Shown: one piece after another, positions 54,282 to 64,000 of the stretch
How positions within the stretch are numbered: position 1 is the stretch's first letter
Layout: every line of letters begins with the position of its first letter
Assembly (NCBI RefSeq): GCF_035222275.1
Contig: NC_085884.1
Location: forward strand, 1,054,001-1,118,000
Direction of reading: 5' to 3'
Length of the DNA: 64,000 nucleotides
Source: Podospora bellae-mahoneyi
Taxonomy: Eukaryota; Ascomycota; Sordariomycetes; Sordariales; Podosporaceae
The notes under the pieces: model-generated
The model's database searches: none
Told to the model about the DNA's origin: nothing
The model's input: the letters and a program-made list of their open reading frames with translations, nothing else
Position numbers and translations under genes: made by a program

Positions 54282-56219
54282 ATGTCTCGTAAGCTCAAGT
54301 CGAGTCTTTCCGTGGCAGTCAAAGGCTGGTCAGTGGAAAGATACCAAATCTGCGGGTAAGAAACCCGCACAGTCGCAAGAATCGCGCCACTAATTCAATC
54401 AAACAGTGATCAACAACACGGTCTCAGCCGAGGTCGCCACGGTGTGCTTCGTGTACAAGACAAGCCGAGCAATGATTTCCGTATCTACCGACCAACAACG
54501 ACTACGGGGCTGCAAATCAAGTGTCGGGTGATATCACCGGGATTCTTTAACGCGATTATTTACTCCAAGGATGCGAGAGAACCGGGCAGCAGCAAGAGAC
54601 CTTTTACCACCAATGCCAAGAGAGCGCACCAACTAGATGGGGAGCTAGATGAGCAAGCTGGCCCGACTCTCTTGCCCGAGCAACAAGATGTCGTCAACCA
54701 TGCAGTTGCCGGTCACAACATCTTCTTCACGGGGCCTGCAGGCTGCGGCAAGTCAACCGTCCTGCGTGAGGTGCGCAAACGTCTCGAAGAGAGGATGACC
54801 GTCTGTGTCATGGCACCGACCGGGATCGTGGCTCTCGCTATCCATGGTACGACAACCTGGTCTTTTGCTGGCTGGACACCAAATTCCACCAGAATACCCC
54901 TGGAAGATCTCCCCCGCAGGGATCCCATGACTTCGCTACGGCTTTCGAAAGTAAATGTCATCATAATTGATGAGATTAGCATGATAGAAAACAACTTCTT
55001 CGAAAGGCTCGACTTCCTGCTGAGGCACATAGAAAGCAGCGACTCCGGCCGGCGGGCCAAACCATTTGGTGGCATTCAAGTCATCATCACTGGCGACTTC
55101 TGTCAACTTCCTCCCATCAAGCCCTTCCAGCACTGCTTCAACTGTGGACGAGAACTTCGGAAACCGAAAGAGGGGATAGACTCAACCGTTGACGAGCCAC
55201 TTAGCACTCGATGCAAACCTTGCGGTCTAACCTTCAGGGAGGAGGATAAGTTTGCCTTCAGTAGCGCCGCCTGGAGTCACTGCAACTTTGTGAATATTCA
55301 CCTTAAAGCCATTCATCGTCAGAAAGATCCAGCCTTCATCTCCCTCCTCCAGAAATGCCGACTCGGAATTCCGTTCTCCAACCACGACATCACGGCCCTC
55401 ACCCGCCCCAAACCGACTCTTTCTCAAGACAATGCCGTCAAACTCTTCCCAGTCCGCGCCGACGTCTGGGAGACCAACCACAAGGCCTTCGAGGAACTTG
55501 AAACCCCGCCCATCATCTTTAAATGTCACGACGGTTTTGCGGGGAGCTGGGAACACTCCCTCGAATACGGCAAGCGCCTCGATGACGGTACCCTCCAATT
55601 TCTCGATCAGCACCGTTTCGACCGCAAGCTCAGATTGAAAAAAGGTATGCGAGTCCTCCTCCTCGCCAGCTTGGGCTCAGACCTTCGTAATGGCTCCCAA
55701 GGGACACTTGTCGGCTATGAACCTTTCCGCAGTTGGACGAAGCTCCCCACCTGGAACACTGGCACTATTAGGGGAGAGCACGCTGAAGTTAGAGAGAAAC
55801 TGGTTAGGGAATTTGCGTCGATGCACAAGAGGCAATTAAAGCAGCGCGGTTTCGGCTGGCCCATTGTCGCATTTGACAACGGGATGACTAAAACTATATA
55901 CCCTGAGTGTGACATCCACCTGGTCGGGTATGAGAGCCCGTACTCCACAGTCTCCCGCACGCAAATACCCTTGACGGCGGGGTATGCGCTCACTATCCAC
56001 AAGGCACAGGGCATGACACTGGACAAAGTAATTGTGGACGTTTCGAAGGTGTTTGTGGACAAGCAAATCTACGTCGCGCTTTCTAGGGCCAGATCGCTGG
56101 AAGGGCTGCAGGTGATAGGATTGACTAGGGAAAGTGTGGGCTTCGACGATGGCGAGGATTCAGAGAAGGTCAGGAAGTTTTTAAGGGACAGTTTTGGGGA
56201 TGAAGTGGTGAAATACTGA
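54282..56219 (+). CDS. PIF1-like DNA helicase with inserted Zn-ribbon-like motif
   Basis: Two exons, 54282-54355 and 54407-56219 (51-bp intron), give 628 residues. Walker A is in FFTGPAGCGKSTVLREV, the family block APTGIVALAIHGTTTWSFAG comes next, Walker B is NVIIIDEISMIE, then IQVIITGDFCQLPPI; the C-terminal motifs are GYALTIHKAQGMTLDKVIVD and VALSRARSLEGLQV. This is the PIF1/RRM3 superfamily-1B order. Between Walker B and the later motifs sits HCFNCGRELRKPKEG...RCKPCG, i.e. C268, C271, C294 and C297 in a C-x2-C-x22-C-x2-C pattern, likely zinc-binding. PIF1 helicases unwind G-quadruplexes and work at telomeres, forks or mitochondria. The N-terminus is short and could be a mitochondrial presequence. 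A 42-bp in-frame segment from 54528 (GTGATA to CCAAG) might be a further intron. Confidence 0.87.
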
Positions 56220-56849
56220 CTGGGCAGTTGGTGTAAATGTGATGGAGTTTGAGCAGGTACGGAGCAACGTACCTGAAGTGTAGAGTACATGTCAGTTTAG
56301 ATGTTGTGGAAATTCGACAAGATATCACAGTATCTATGAAAGTGTGGTCTGAGTGGGATAGCTCCGACAGTGCCAGGTGTCAAGATTATAAAGTGTCTCG
56401 TTATTTACAAGAAGATACAGATTGCAGTGAACTCCAATGGACGTAATATTCGAGAATCTGCGATGAAAAATATGACATAACCTGGGTACCTATGACAGAG
56501 TATAGGTAGACTGGACTCCATCAACCGGTCATCAAATACTTATCAATACTCTTCGTCATCACAGGCAAGCAAGCTTGCAGTGTTATTCTAACAATGGTAT
56601 GATTCAAGGCCGAGAAATATGATGCAACAAATAAGCTAGGCGCAACTCGAAGATATTGGCAAGAAAGATTAAGCTGCGCATTCTTATGAACCTAAACGAA
56701 AGCGAGCGACAACAGCCCATTTTCTTTCCCTCTTTTCTTCTTGAAGCCCCAACAAAGAAGACAGTCAGCCACTCAGGCACCAACACCAGGGAGAGCGGGA
56801 AGCCCTATTGTCACTCCAGTCAGCACACATTCACACTTCAACATCATCG
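56220..56849. other. intergenic between convergent genes, no gene seen
   Basis: 3' regions of the helicase and the DUF1996 gene. Nothing recognisable. Confidence 0.5.
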
Positions 56850-57978
56850 TCAACCAGGGTCAGACTCACAGCTGTCATAATCCTCCTTCGCGTTCGGCTT
56901 GACGGCGCACCGTCTAGCGTTGTCCAAGCTCTGCGTCCTCAAGTTGGCGCAGCTGGCGCCGAAGCAGCCAGAGGTGTCCATTGCCCTCTGCAAGCTGTCG
57001 TCCTTCCAGCCAAAGACGTAATCGGCGTGCTGGCCGAGACCGGTAGGGTCGCCGGTGGAGAGGACGAAGGGCTGGGAGCCGTCGGCGGGCCAGTCGGCGC
57101 GGTTGGCGAACTTGGAGGTGTCCCAGAAGACCTCGTACATGAGCTGAGGGATGCGGACGGGGTGGGAGGCAGGGCAGTTGCCGCCGAGGGAGAGGAAGTC
57201 GGCTGGGCCGGAGGTGGGGTAGGCTACGTGGTCTTGGTGGTTGGGGGTGTCACTGAGGAGATGTTAGATGCGTTCAATATGGTTGTGAAGACAAAGGGAC
57301 ATACAGGTTCTTGCCATCCCAGCAGGTGGGGAAGTGGATGTTGGAGCGGATGCCACCGGGGCAGGGCTTGGTGGGGAAGGCTTCGGTGTCATAGTTGTTA
57401 TCCATGCAAGGAGCACCAACATCACCCTGGTGGTTGGGGCCGGAGTAGCATCTGAAGCAGTTTTGACGACGGAGCTTCTGGTCGGGGCGGGAGCGGACGT
57501 TGGGGTCACCGACGAGCATGCGGAAGCCGGGCTTGAAGGCCGTGATGCGGCCGGGCTGGGCCGAAACGTAGTAGATCAAAATACCGCCGTTGATCTGGGT
57601 TGAGAACCTGTCGTTGAACTGCAATGGGGCAGAGAACTGGGGGACACGCTTGTAGGACCCGTTGCGGGCCTTGAAGTAGAGGTTGGCGGTCCAGTAGTTG
57701 GAGAAATCGTCCGCGAAGGAGCACGTTGTGCAGGTGGAGTGCTGGGCGACATCGTCGGTGGGCATGGTGGCGTTGAAGGCGTTACCACCAATAATTTGGT
57801 GGATGTGAGGCGAGGGGATCTGGCCGGGGTTGACAAGGGGGTCGATGCGGTCGATGACGAGCTGGGTGCAGCCGAATCGAAGCATGGTCAAACCGCCAGG
57901 TCCACCGAACTGAGGGTTGGGGCTGGCCTTGGGGGCCGCCTCGGCCAGAGCCGCAAGGAAGAGCGACGTCCAAAGCAT
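56850..57978 (-). CDS. secreted DUF1996 protein
   Basis: Two exons, 57978-57305 and 57252-56850 (52-bp intron, GTATGT), give 358 residues. A signal peptide is clear: MLWTSLFLAALAEAAPKASP. The DUF1996 domain covers most of the rest: RFGCTQLVIDRIDPLVNPGQ, then SPHIHQIIGGNAFNATM, CTTCSFADDFSNYWTANLYF, PFKPGF-like FKPGFRMLVGDP, FPTCWDGKNLDTPNHQDHVA and MYEVFWDTSKFANRADWP. The HxHQIxGGNaF and CWDG...DHxxHVAYP blocks are the family hallmarks, with histidines that could bind metal. Members are common secreted fungal proteins of unproven activity. At least ten cysteines suggest disulfides. The frame is open upstream to 58380, but the signal peptide fixes the start. Confidence 0.93.
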
Positions 57979-59341
57979 CTTTGCTTTTCTCCTTGGTCTT
58001 GATCTGTGTCTGACAACAGCAGCCTTCGCTGGGAACGATGGGAAAGAGGTGGTGACTGTGGAACAATTGCTGAACCAGAACTTCAACCAGGGACGATGAT
58101 GATGGTCGTTCGGGGGATCACGTTTATATCTCTTTTTCTGGGCTTTCTTTGGAGCCTCCAAAACGTGGTATTCTCCATTTCTTCCAAGATTGTTCCATTC
58201 GGAAGCAACTGCCGTCGTACCAGACGGACTGGGTGAAATGCCGAGCACATGGCAGCCATCTGGCCGCCAGTACGGGGTCAATATTGAAGGCGACAATATC
58301 CAAATAGATTTGGCGGGTGATAGAAACCTTTTCGGCGGCAATCCTCCCTTGATCGCGTTGCGTGTGGGGTCAATAAACAAAGTACCCCTTTTAGTGGTGG
58401 TTTTGGCATCTGACCAATTGGAGGGTGCGGAACCGACGTCATCCAGGGTGGTCTCCCCTGATCAGGCTGAGTATGCGGCAGATTTGTGATAGGACAGCCA
58501 GTTCATATACAAGGAGCGTCTATACAATGACTGGGCAGGCAAGTTCTAGGAGTTGCCACATTGGGCAAAGAGAGACAGGTCTCGATGCAAAAGAGTGGGA
58601 AGGCCAAGAGGCCGAAACATGACAGGAGCTGGGGTAAATAGATGAAAGCCATGTGGTATGCCACACACAGACCTTGACTTCGGCGGCTGTGATGCCCACG
58701 TTGCCACTGCGGCAACGGGCACACATGAGTAGCGAGGACTACAGAGGTTTGTGGTTGGAAGGATAAATTCTACCGTCCAGCGAAACGCTACAACAAAACG
58801 TGGCATCCCATCGGGCGGCCCGAAAAGAAGAGGAGGGATCAACCTGGGTAGATGGGAAGGTGAAAAAGGTGGGAAGCATTGGTGTGATGTGATGCTATGC
58901 TGGATGTGGGATACCGGGTCCAGCGAGTTGGGCGGTTGAATGGGTCCCGGTGGCTTTTTCTGTTGTCCGTTTATTGTGTAGCACACAGACATTTGTCTAG
59001 TGTAAACTGAACCAAATGATCTCCAGACTCTGATGTTGATCGTAAGAGGGATGCCGAGATCGCTGTGGTCAGTGTACGGTCAACAATCTCTGCCAGCCTG
59101 GTTTCAGCCCGCTCATCGTAATGTTGGGCCGCTGTCTGCCAAGTGTTTTGCTTTCTGACATGCCAGCGGCAGTCGTGAATAGCAGGCATCACGAAATCTA
59201 GAATGTTTGTCTCGGCCCAACATTGCTCAAATATATTGCCGTCGAGACCTTCACGTGAAACTCAGAAGGCGTTGATCCAGTCGATTTGTCAGGAGACGCC
59301 AACTCTGGTGGTCTTTAGCGTGTTGACATCATCCGTGCTCT
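57979..59341. other. 1.36-kb intergenic region, no gene seen
   Basis: Promoter of the DUF1996 gene and a gene-free stretch. Open frames are short and lack family likeness. Confidence 0.45.
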
Positions 59342-60224
59342 TTAGATTGAACACCTGAGAGGTGTTGGAGAGACTGATGTTGACTCTGGAATCTTCCAAG
59401 ACGGCCTGACTGCCACCCGAGCATGAGCACGAGAGCGCGCAGATGTCCTCGCAATGTATTTTCGGCTGTCTTTTCCGAGTGTTCTCCTTCGTGACCTCGC
59501 TTCAAGAGAAACCGAACCTTTCCCTGCAAAGCAAAGCAGCTGGTCGCTCAACCTGGTCACCATTTCGTGCTTGCTTGCATCGCTAGCCGTTGACGAGGCC
59601 CTTGGTGTTTTGTACCTCTTGCTGAACTCCGGTTTCGAGGCTGCGATCCTCTCATCTGTCTCCCAGTCTTTGGTCCTGTGAATATTCGAGCCCTCGATCT
59701 CTATGACTCTGTTAGTCCAAGGCCAAAACTGCGAGATGACCAACGGCAAAGCTCAAGGTAAGGTTGGGCAGCCCCTTCGCCTAATGGGTTTCACCATTCC
59801 TGCCATGAAAATTTGATACCCATAAAGACTTTGTCACTGATCCAAAATCCCAACATCAGCCTTCACCTCTCCGTTAGAAGACCACTTAACTCACATACCA
59901 AACACTCCACGTGTTCACGACCTTTTCCCTCCATTCGTACTCCAGGTCGTAAAAACCGTTTACAGTCACATTTGGGTTATGGATGTGCGAGACCCCAGAA
60001 GACATATTGCTTAATATGTTCAAGTCGTAATGCCAAACCGGGACAAGTGGTCCAGTGCAACCCCTCACCTCATCCTCGGAAGAAGACCACTCGTGATCAT
60101 CAAACGTGGTAACCGTTGTCTTGGCGACAACCATAACCCTACTTCTGGCTCGCCCCTTTTCACCCCCTGGGTGCCCAGGCCTCGGACTTGAACTCGAAGG
60201 CGCTGTTGCAAATTGGGAAAGCAT
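59342..60224 (-). CDS. doubtful two-exon hypothetical gene
   Basis: A coding-looking exon (60224-59895; for example DDHEWSSSEDEVRGCTG, VPVWHYDLNILSNMSSGVSH and FYDLEYEWREKVVNTWSVWY) ends at a GTGAGT donor. A phase-0 CGCAG acceptor 166 bp on leads to FWPWTNRVIEIEGSNIHRTK, DWETDERIAASKPEFSKRYK and a basic end, stopping at 59342. Start could be ATG 60224 (MLSQFATAPSSSS) or ATG 60134 (MVVAKTTVTTFDDHEW). In the 3' part a second frame also looks coding (RVNISLSNTSQVFNLKSTDD), so another intron or a frame change is possible. No family recognised. Confidence 0.35.
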
Positions 60225-61046
60225 GCAGTTTTGCTGGTTGAGTTTGAGCCTTAACAATTGCCTTACCGTCAGCCTCTATGCAGTCGTGATGCAAGCCACA
60301 TTCATGGTTGCGTTCAGCAAGGCTGCGCCTCAATGAGATGTGATGAGGGGGAGAGGCCGCCGGGGTTGGACCGGATAAATGCACGGGTTATTCCGCGCCA
60401 TTCGAGATCAACGTCTATGTCAGGATTGAGTTGGGCGCATAACCTGTGATATTATTCACGATTTGTGAAACATAATTCTGGAAGTTGCCGAGTCTCTGCG
60501 TCAGGCAGGGCAATAACAAGCTGCTGGTTATCGTCATGGGGCATCTTTCCACCATTGTATGCTCAGTTTCCCCTCACTTACCTATCTTAGTAACTTCTGA
60601 TCATGCTGACATTCCCACAGGGGCAGACCATCAAAGATGTCACAGGCAAATTTATGATGTTGATCGTGGGTGCAACTGGTAGGGCTTTACTCAGTGAAAT
60701 CAATCTCTCAACCCCTTTACTAAGACTACCGCAAAGCGGCAAGCCGAGCCTCGCACACCGACGGTGTTGACTGCGTACCGTACGACCCCAATGGTCCACC
60801 ACCAAAGAAGGGGGCCGTGAAAGATGTTCAAGTTGCGGAAGAACATATCGGATCAAATGGCAAGGCTAAAGTTAAATGGTACGAGTAGTAGTAGATCTTA
60901 ATTCCAGCTAACAATGATAATAACATGAAGCTTCATGAAAAGAGTGTCTGAAATAGTTGGCAAAGGAAGAAAGTTTTCTATCATCCTTTTCCACCCACCT
61001 CAGCCATTCCAAAATCCAATACCTTCCTGCCACTCATGATCCCAAT
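60225..61046. other. intergenic, no gene seen
   Basis: Short open stretches only, mostly AT-rich near 60870-61000. Confidence 0.4.
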
Positions 61047-61388
61047 CTAGCACCGCACCTGCGTAACAAAAGCCCCATTGTAGTTCACCTGCCTGTTGGG
61101 AACAATAGCAGCGCCCACGGCAGTATTCCCGTTGAAAGCCTGGCAACGGGCGTTACTCGGTCCACTGACGATAAGGGCCGAGAAGAGGGGGCCGTTGCGG
61201 TTGAAGACGCCGCCTCCGGCGCGGATTTCGCGCTGGATAAAGGTGGTTTGGCGCTCGATCTCCAACTGGACCCGGACAACGGATTGGCGGGCCTCGAGGG
61301 CGGGCTCAACCTCGGCCGCTGGGGCGGGAGCGGGAGCCGCGGTGGCGAGGGTGATGAGGAGGGTTGTGAGGAGGTTTTTGAGCTGCAT
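61047..61388 (-). CDS. small secreted protein with two cysteines
   Basis: A single exon of 113 codons. The start MQLKNLLTTLLITLATAAPA is a signal peptide; an acidic propeptide (EVEPALEAR) follows and could be cut after Arg. The mature part has SVVRVQLEIERQTTFIQREI, then GGGVFNRNGPLFSALIVSGP and ends VNYNGAFVTQVRC. The two cysteines (SNARCQAF and the C-terminal one) probably form one disulfide. This size and make-up is that of small secreted fungal proteins, some of which act on hosts or other microbes, but nothing in it proves such a role. Confidence 0.75.
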   Translation of the reverse strand: MQLKNLLTTLLITLATAAPAPAPAAEVEPALEARQSVVRVQLEIERQTTFIQREIRAGGGVFNRNGPLFSALIVSGPSNARCQAFNGNTAVGAAIVPNRQVNYNGAFVTQVRC

Positions 61389-62737
61389 TTTGATAGTTGG
61401 AGGTGGTAGTTTGATTGGCTCGGTTACGGAAGTTGGAAGAAGATGTTGACAGGAACAGTGATGGTGGTGAGGATGGAGAGAGGGTTGAGTACAAGTCGAT
61501 AGTGAGTTATATACTTGCCATCCAGATTGTGCTCGGTAAGCATTTTTAGGATGCTATATGAGTCGTACCAAGAGGCTGTTGACACATCTAGACATCGCCT
61601 CATCATCGGAAGAGGAAGGACCCGAGCTTGTGTCATTGTCGTTGGCTCTCGTTGGGTAACCGGTTCGACGTGAATGGCATCAAGACCTTACGCGTCGTCG
61701 GAGTAGACACTAGCAAACAATGATGCCAAGCATCCTTTTGGCAGTGTCCATAAGGTAGGTGATCTCAATCATGATTCGCCAGTGACCATTATTCGCAAGA
61801 GGACACAAGAGAGCATGTTTATCTGAGGTCAGACCAACAGTCATGGTGTTGGTGCTGGTCGTCGTCAAAACTATTGCAATAGGCTTACCGTGCTATATTG
61901 GACCCAGAGTTTAGTTCCTGACAAAACAGTCTCTAATTTTCGTTGCGCTTCCGGAAAACCTATTAGAAAATGACGCCACCTAAACTCGACTTGTCATATT
62001 CTCATTTTCTAGTTATGGTGGGTATTTGATTGGTATAGGATGGAGCCTTGCATCTCTTCGGTCAACCTTCGGAGAGAAAGTGGCTCGTTGTCAGACAACA
62101 TGTCAGCTCCACTCTAAACTTGGCATCATTGCATTTCCTTGGGACCTCGGATGGTAAGCACTCCGCATTCTGTCATCCTACTTGTGACACAGTGCCAGAC
62201 AGTTCACAATGGGGGCCAGAGGCAAAATAAATGAGGCATCCACCCATGGCACCTACCTGGTAGTGAAACAACCGAAACTGGCAGTGAGGAACGGCTTGAC
62301 TGGATGAAGCAATCGCAGAGAGTATCAGGCTTCTCAACCAAAATATCTGAACATGTAATCTAGAGCATAGATACTTGGGCTTTTGCTAAGACTATTCTCA
62401 CCCGCTCTCGTAACATGTTCTGGATGTGTCGTGAATTCAATAGATATGCGCTGATCTCACATTCCAGCTCTGTGGTTACACGGCAGCTGACTACCAAGCA
62501 CCTCAAATGGAAGTAGTATACCTCCGTAAGGCGCTAACCTCGAGTGAAAACTTTGTGCGGTCACTATTCAAAGCAGAAAAACCACCAGGTAAACACTTCA
62601 GAACGAGGCGTGATAGGCATGATAAGTGACCCCTGTTTCTCAAAACATTGTTACTTTTAGCACTGGCCCTGATGGAGGCGAGGCATAGTACTGTTAGGTA
62701 GGTAAGATAAGCAACAAGTCTGTCCAGGCAACAGAGT
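61389..62737. other. 1.35-kb intergenic region, no gene seen
   Basis: AT-rich, with only short open stretches. It leads up to the MITE-like element. Confidence 0.45.
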
Positions 62738-63052
62738 GGTCGATGAGCCAAGTCGGCCAAATTTTTGCGTGAGCCAAGTTAAGCCCGGGAGAGGCTCTAT
62801 TTACCGACTTACAAAAGCGTGTAATGTCTTTATTCTAGTACAAATACTGATAATAGTTAGGTTTATAGTAGTGAAGGTAGTAATTTAGCCCCTGTATGTT
62901 GCCAAGAATCGGGCCGGAAAAAATACCGGAAGGTTTACAAGCCTGTGAGCCAAGTCAAGCCGGCAAGGACCTCAAGTTAAGTTCAGGTCCTGGGCGGCAA
63001 GCCAAGTCAAGTCAAGCCAAAGGCTGGCTTGACTGGGCTTGGCTCATCGACC
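62738..63052. mobile_element. MITE-like element with 15-bp terminal inverted repeats
   Basis: The left end reads GGTCGATGAGCCAAG (62738-62752) and the right end CTTGGCTCATCGACC (63038-63052), exact inverse complements. Inside each end are repeated GAGCCAAGTYAAGCC-type words (near 62772, 62946 and 63000), while the middle is AT-rich and has no coding frame. At 315 bp without a transposase this fits a non-autonomous DNA transposon. No clear target-site duplication is visible at these limits, so the superfamily cannot be named. Confidence 0.6.
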
Positions 63053-63711
63053 CCCCTGTCCACGCATTTCAAACTACATATCATTGACCTTAAACTAGCC
63101 TGATATTTTGAGCAATCACCACCCCATTACTCTATCGAGTCTTGCATGCCTCCACCTACGGGGCCGGGAAGGGACAGGAAATATAAAGTTTATGGGGGTG
63201 GTCTCTTCCATGAAATTGAGGAAGCCACAGCTGAGTCTCCCACTGCATATGTCCAAGGCGTTACAACAGTACCCATTTAGCACTGTAAATTCTAATTTGG
63301 TAACAGCGCCCAATGCTCCACATAACGGTTGGTTACGATAAAGGTAATGCTCTTGACATAGCTCACTGATGTTGTAAGTGGGGCTCGAGATATGGAAACA
63401 CACCCGACTTTATCCTCCGGTGAACCTGAGTAGGTATATGATTATTGACTCGCCACCCAGGATGTGTTTAGGTCTGTCGCGCATACGCTATGAAGGACCC
63501 TTTGTGTCCATGATCAACAGGCAGCGTCAGGACATCCTTCCACGGTTTGACGACTGAACTGGCTTTGATCGAGGCCACTTAGCCAAGGAATTTATGAGTC
63601 AGATTCAAAAATCTTCAGAAATAACTGAGGTTCGCATCGTCAGAGACCTTCCCGCCAGCTAACATGCATTGATCTTCCCTTGCCAGCAACCCCAAATCTT
63701 GTAGATACCAT
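63053..63711. other. intergenic, no gene seen
   Basis: 3' flank of the P450 gene at the window edge. Nothing recognised. Confidence 0.45.
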
Positions 63712-64000
63712 CTACCAACTCACGAGCAACTTCACAATCCCCACGTCCCGATCCAAAGGCGTGTACTCAATCTCGTCGATTGGCTTCGCCAGCTTCAAGC
63801 TCGGAACCCTATCAAACAGCGTGGCTTTCCACATGTTATCAGCCAAACACGTGCAACCCACACCGTACACACGAGAACCTCGAAACTTACCAAACACAGT
63901 CATCAGCACAGTTTTTGCCAGATGCTCCCCGATACACCGGTGTGGGCCAAACCCAAACCCGAGGGCACATTCCTGTCCCCACTTGCGGTGCATGTCGAAT
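63712..64000 (-). CDS. CYP55-type P450 (P450nor-like nitric oxide reductase), 3' end
   Basis: Only the last part is in view. It reads FDMHRKWGQECALGFGFGPH then RCIGEHLAK up to 63891; a 66-bp intron (63890-63825, GTAAGT donor, CTGATAAC branch) follows, then ATLFDRVPSLKLAKP and EYTPLDRDVGIVKLLVSW to the TAG at 63712. FGFGPHRCIG is a perfect heme loop. The arrangement FDMxRK, the heme loop, then YTPLxRDVGIV at the end closely resembles fungal P450nor (CYP55), which reduces NO to N2O with NADH directly, without a reductase. The key NADH-binding region lies outside the window, so function rests on family likeness. Confidence 0.85.
   Translation of the reverse strand, partial: FDMHRKWGQECALGFGFGPHRCIGEHLAKTVLMTVFGKFRGSRVYGVGCTCLADNMWKATLFDRVPSLKLAKPIDEIEYTPLDRDVGIVKLLVSW

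Noticed and set aside
57979-58380. N-terminal extension of the DUF1996 protein
   Set aside because: The open frame continues upstream by chance. A classical signal peptide begins at ATG 57978.
1-64000. tRNA, rRNA, CRISPR, LTR-type elements
   Set aside because: I scanned for tRNA T-loop words, tandem spaced repeats and long terminal repeats and saw none that held up. Absence by eye is not proof; a covariance-model and repeat search would settle it.

Overview
The window is nuclear DNA of a filamentous ascomycete (Pezizomycotina, most likely Sordariomycetes). The evidence is short introns (about 50-130 bp) with GT(A/G)(A/T)GT donors and CTRAY branch sites, and gene types such as a HET-domain gene, an apsB/Mto1-type microtubule organiser, a Zn2Cys6 regulator, a DUF1996 secreted protein and a CYP55-type P450. 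No virus-like element, CRISPR array or tRNA gene was seen.

Layout. 0-10.8 kb is accessory DNA: a 5'-truncated HET gene, an arsH-type flavin reductase, then about 6.7 kb holding six related short genes or gene remnants. Their shared pattern is a Cys-rich N-terminus (CxC, C-x4/5-C and usually CxxC), an intron at nearly the same codon, and a helical, charged C-terminal part. One copy (7383-7921) is intact. At least three others are interrupted by in-frame stops. 11-21 kb carries the large coiled-coil protein ApsB and two proteins of unknown function. 21-28.5 kb has a microsomal P450, a decayed fructosamine-kinase-like gene, and two members (one decayed) of a protein family whose third member lies at 20.3 kb.

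29-40 kb is a compact group of five genes: long-chain alcohol oxidase, Baeyer-Villiger-type flavin monooxygenase with a membrane tail, membrane-type SDR, alpha/beta-hydrolase and a Zn2Cys6 activator. Their chemistry fits one route: secondary alcohol to ketone to ester, then ester cleavage and oxidation of the released fatty alcohol, i.e. subterminal breakdown of a lipophilic chain. That link is inference from adjacency and enzyme class.

40-57 kb is mostly core genome: AMSH/Sst2-like JAMM deubiquitinase, a small unknown protein, prefoldin subunit 6, VPS4, NOP56, a C2H2 zinc-finger protein and a PIF1-like helicase with an inserted Zn-ribbon-like motif. 57-64 kb holds secreted proteins (DUF1996; a small two-Cys protein), a doubtful gene, a MITE-like element with 15-bp terminal inverted repeats, and the 3' end of a CYP55 (P450nor-like) gene cut by the window edge.

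Exon models were built by hand from splice signals and reading frame. Those that keep frame across every intron and rejoin a recognisable family are given high confidence.
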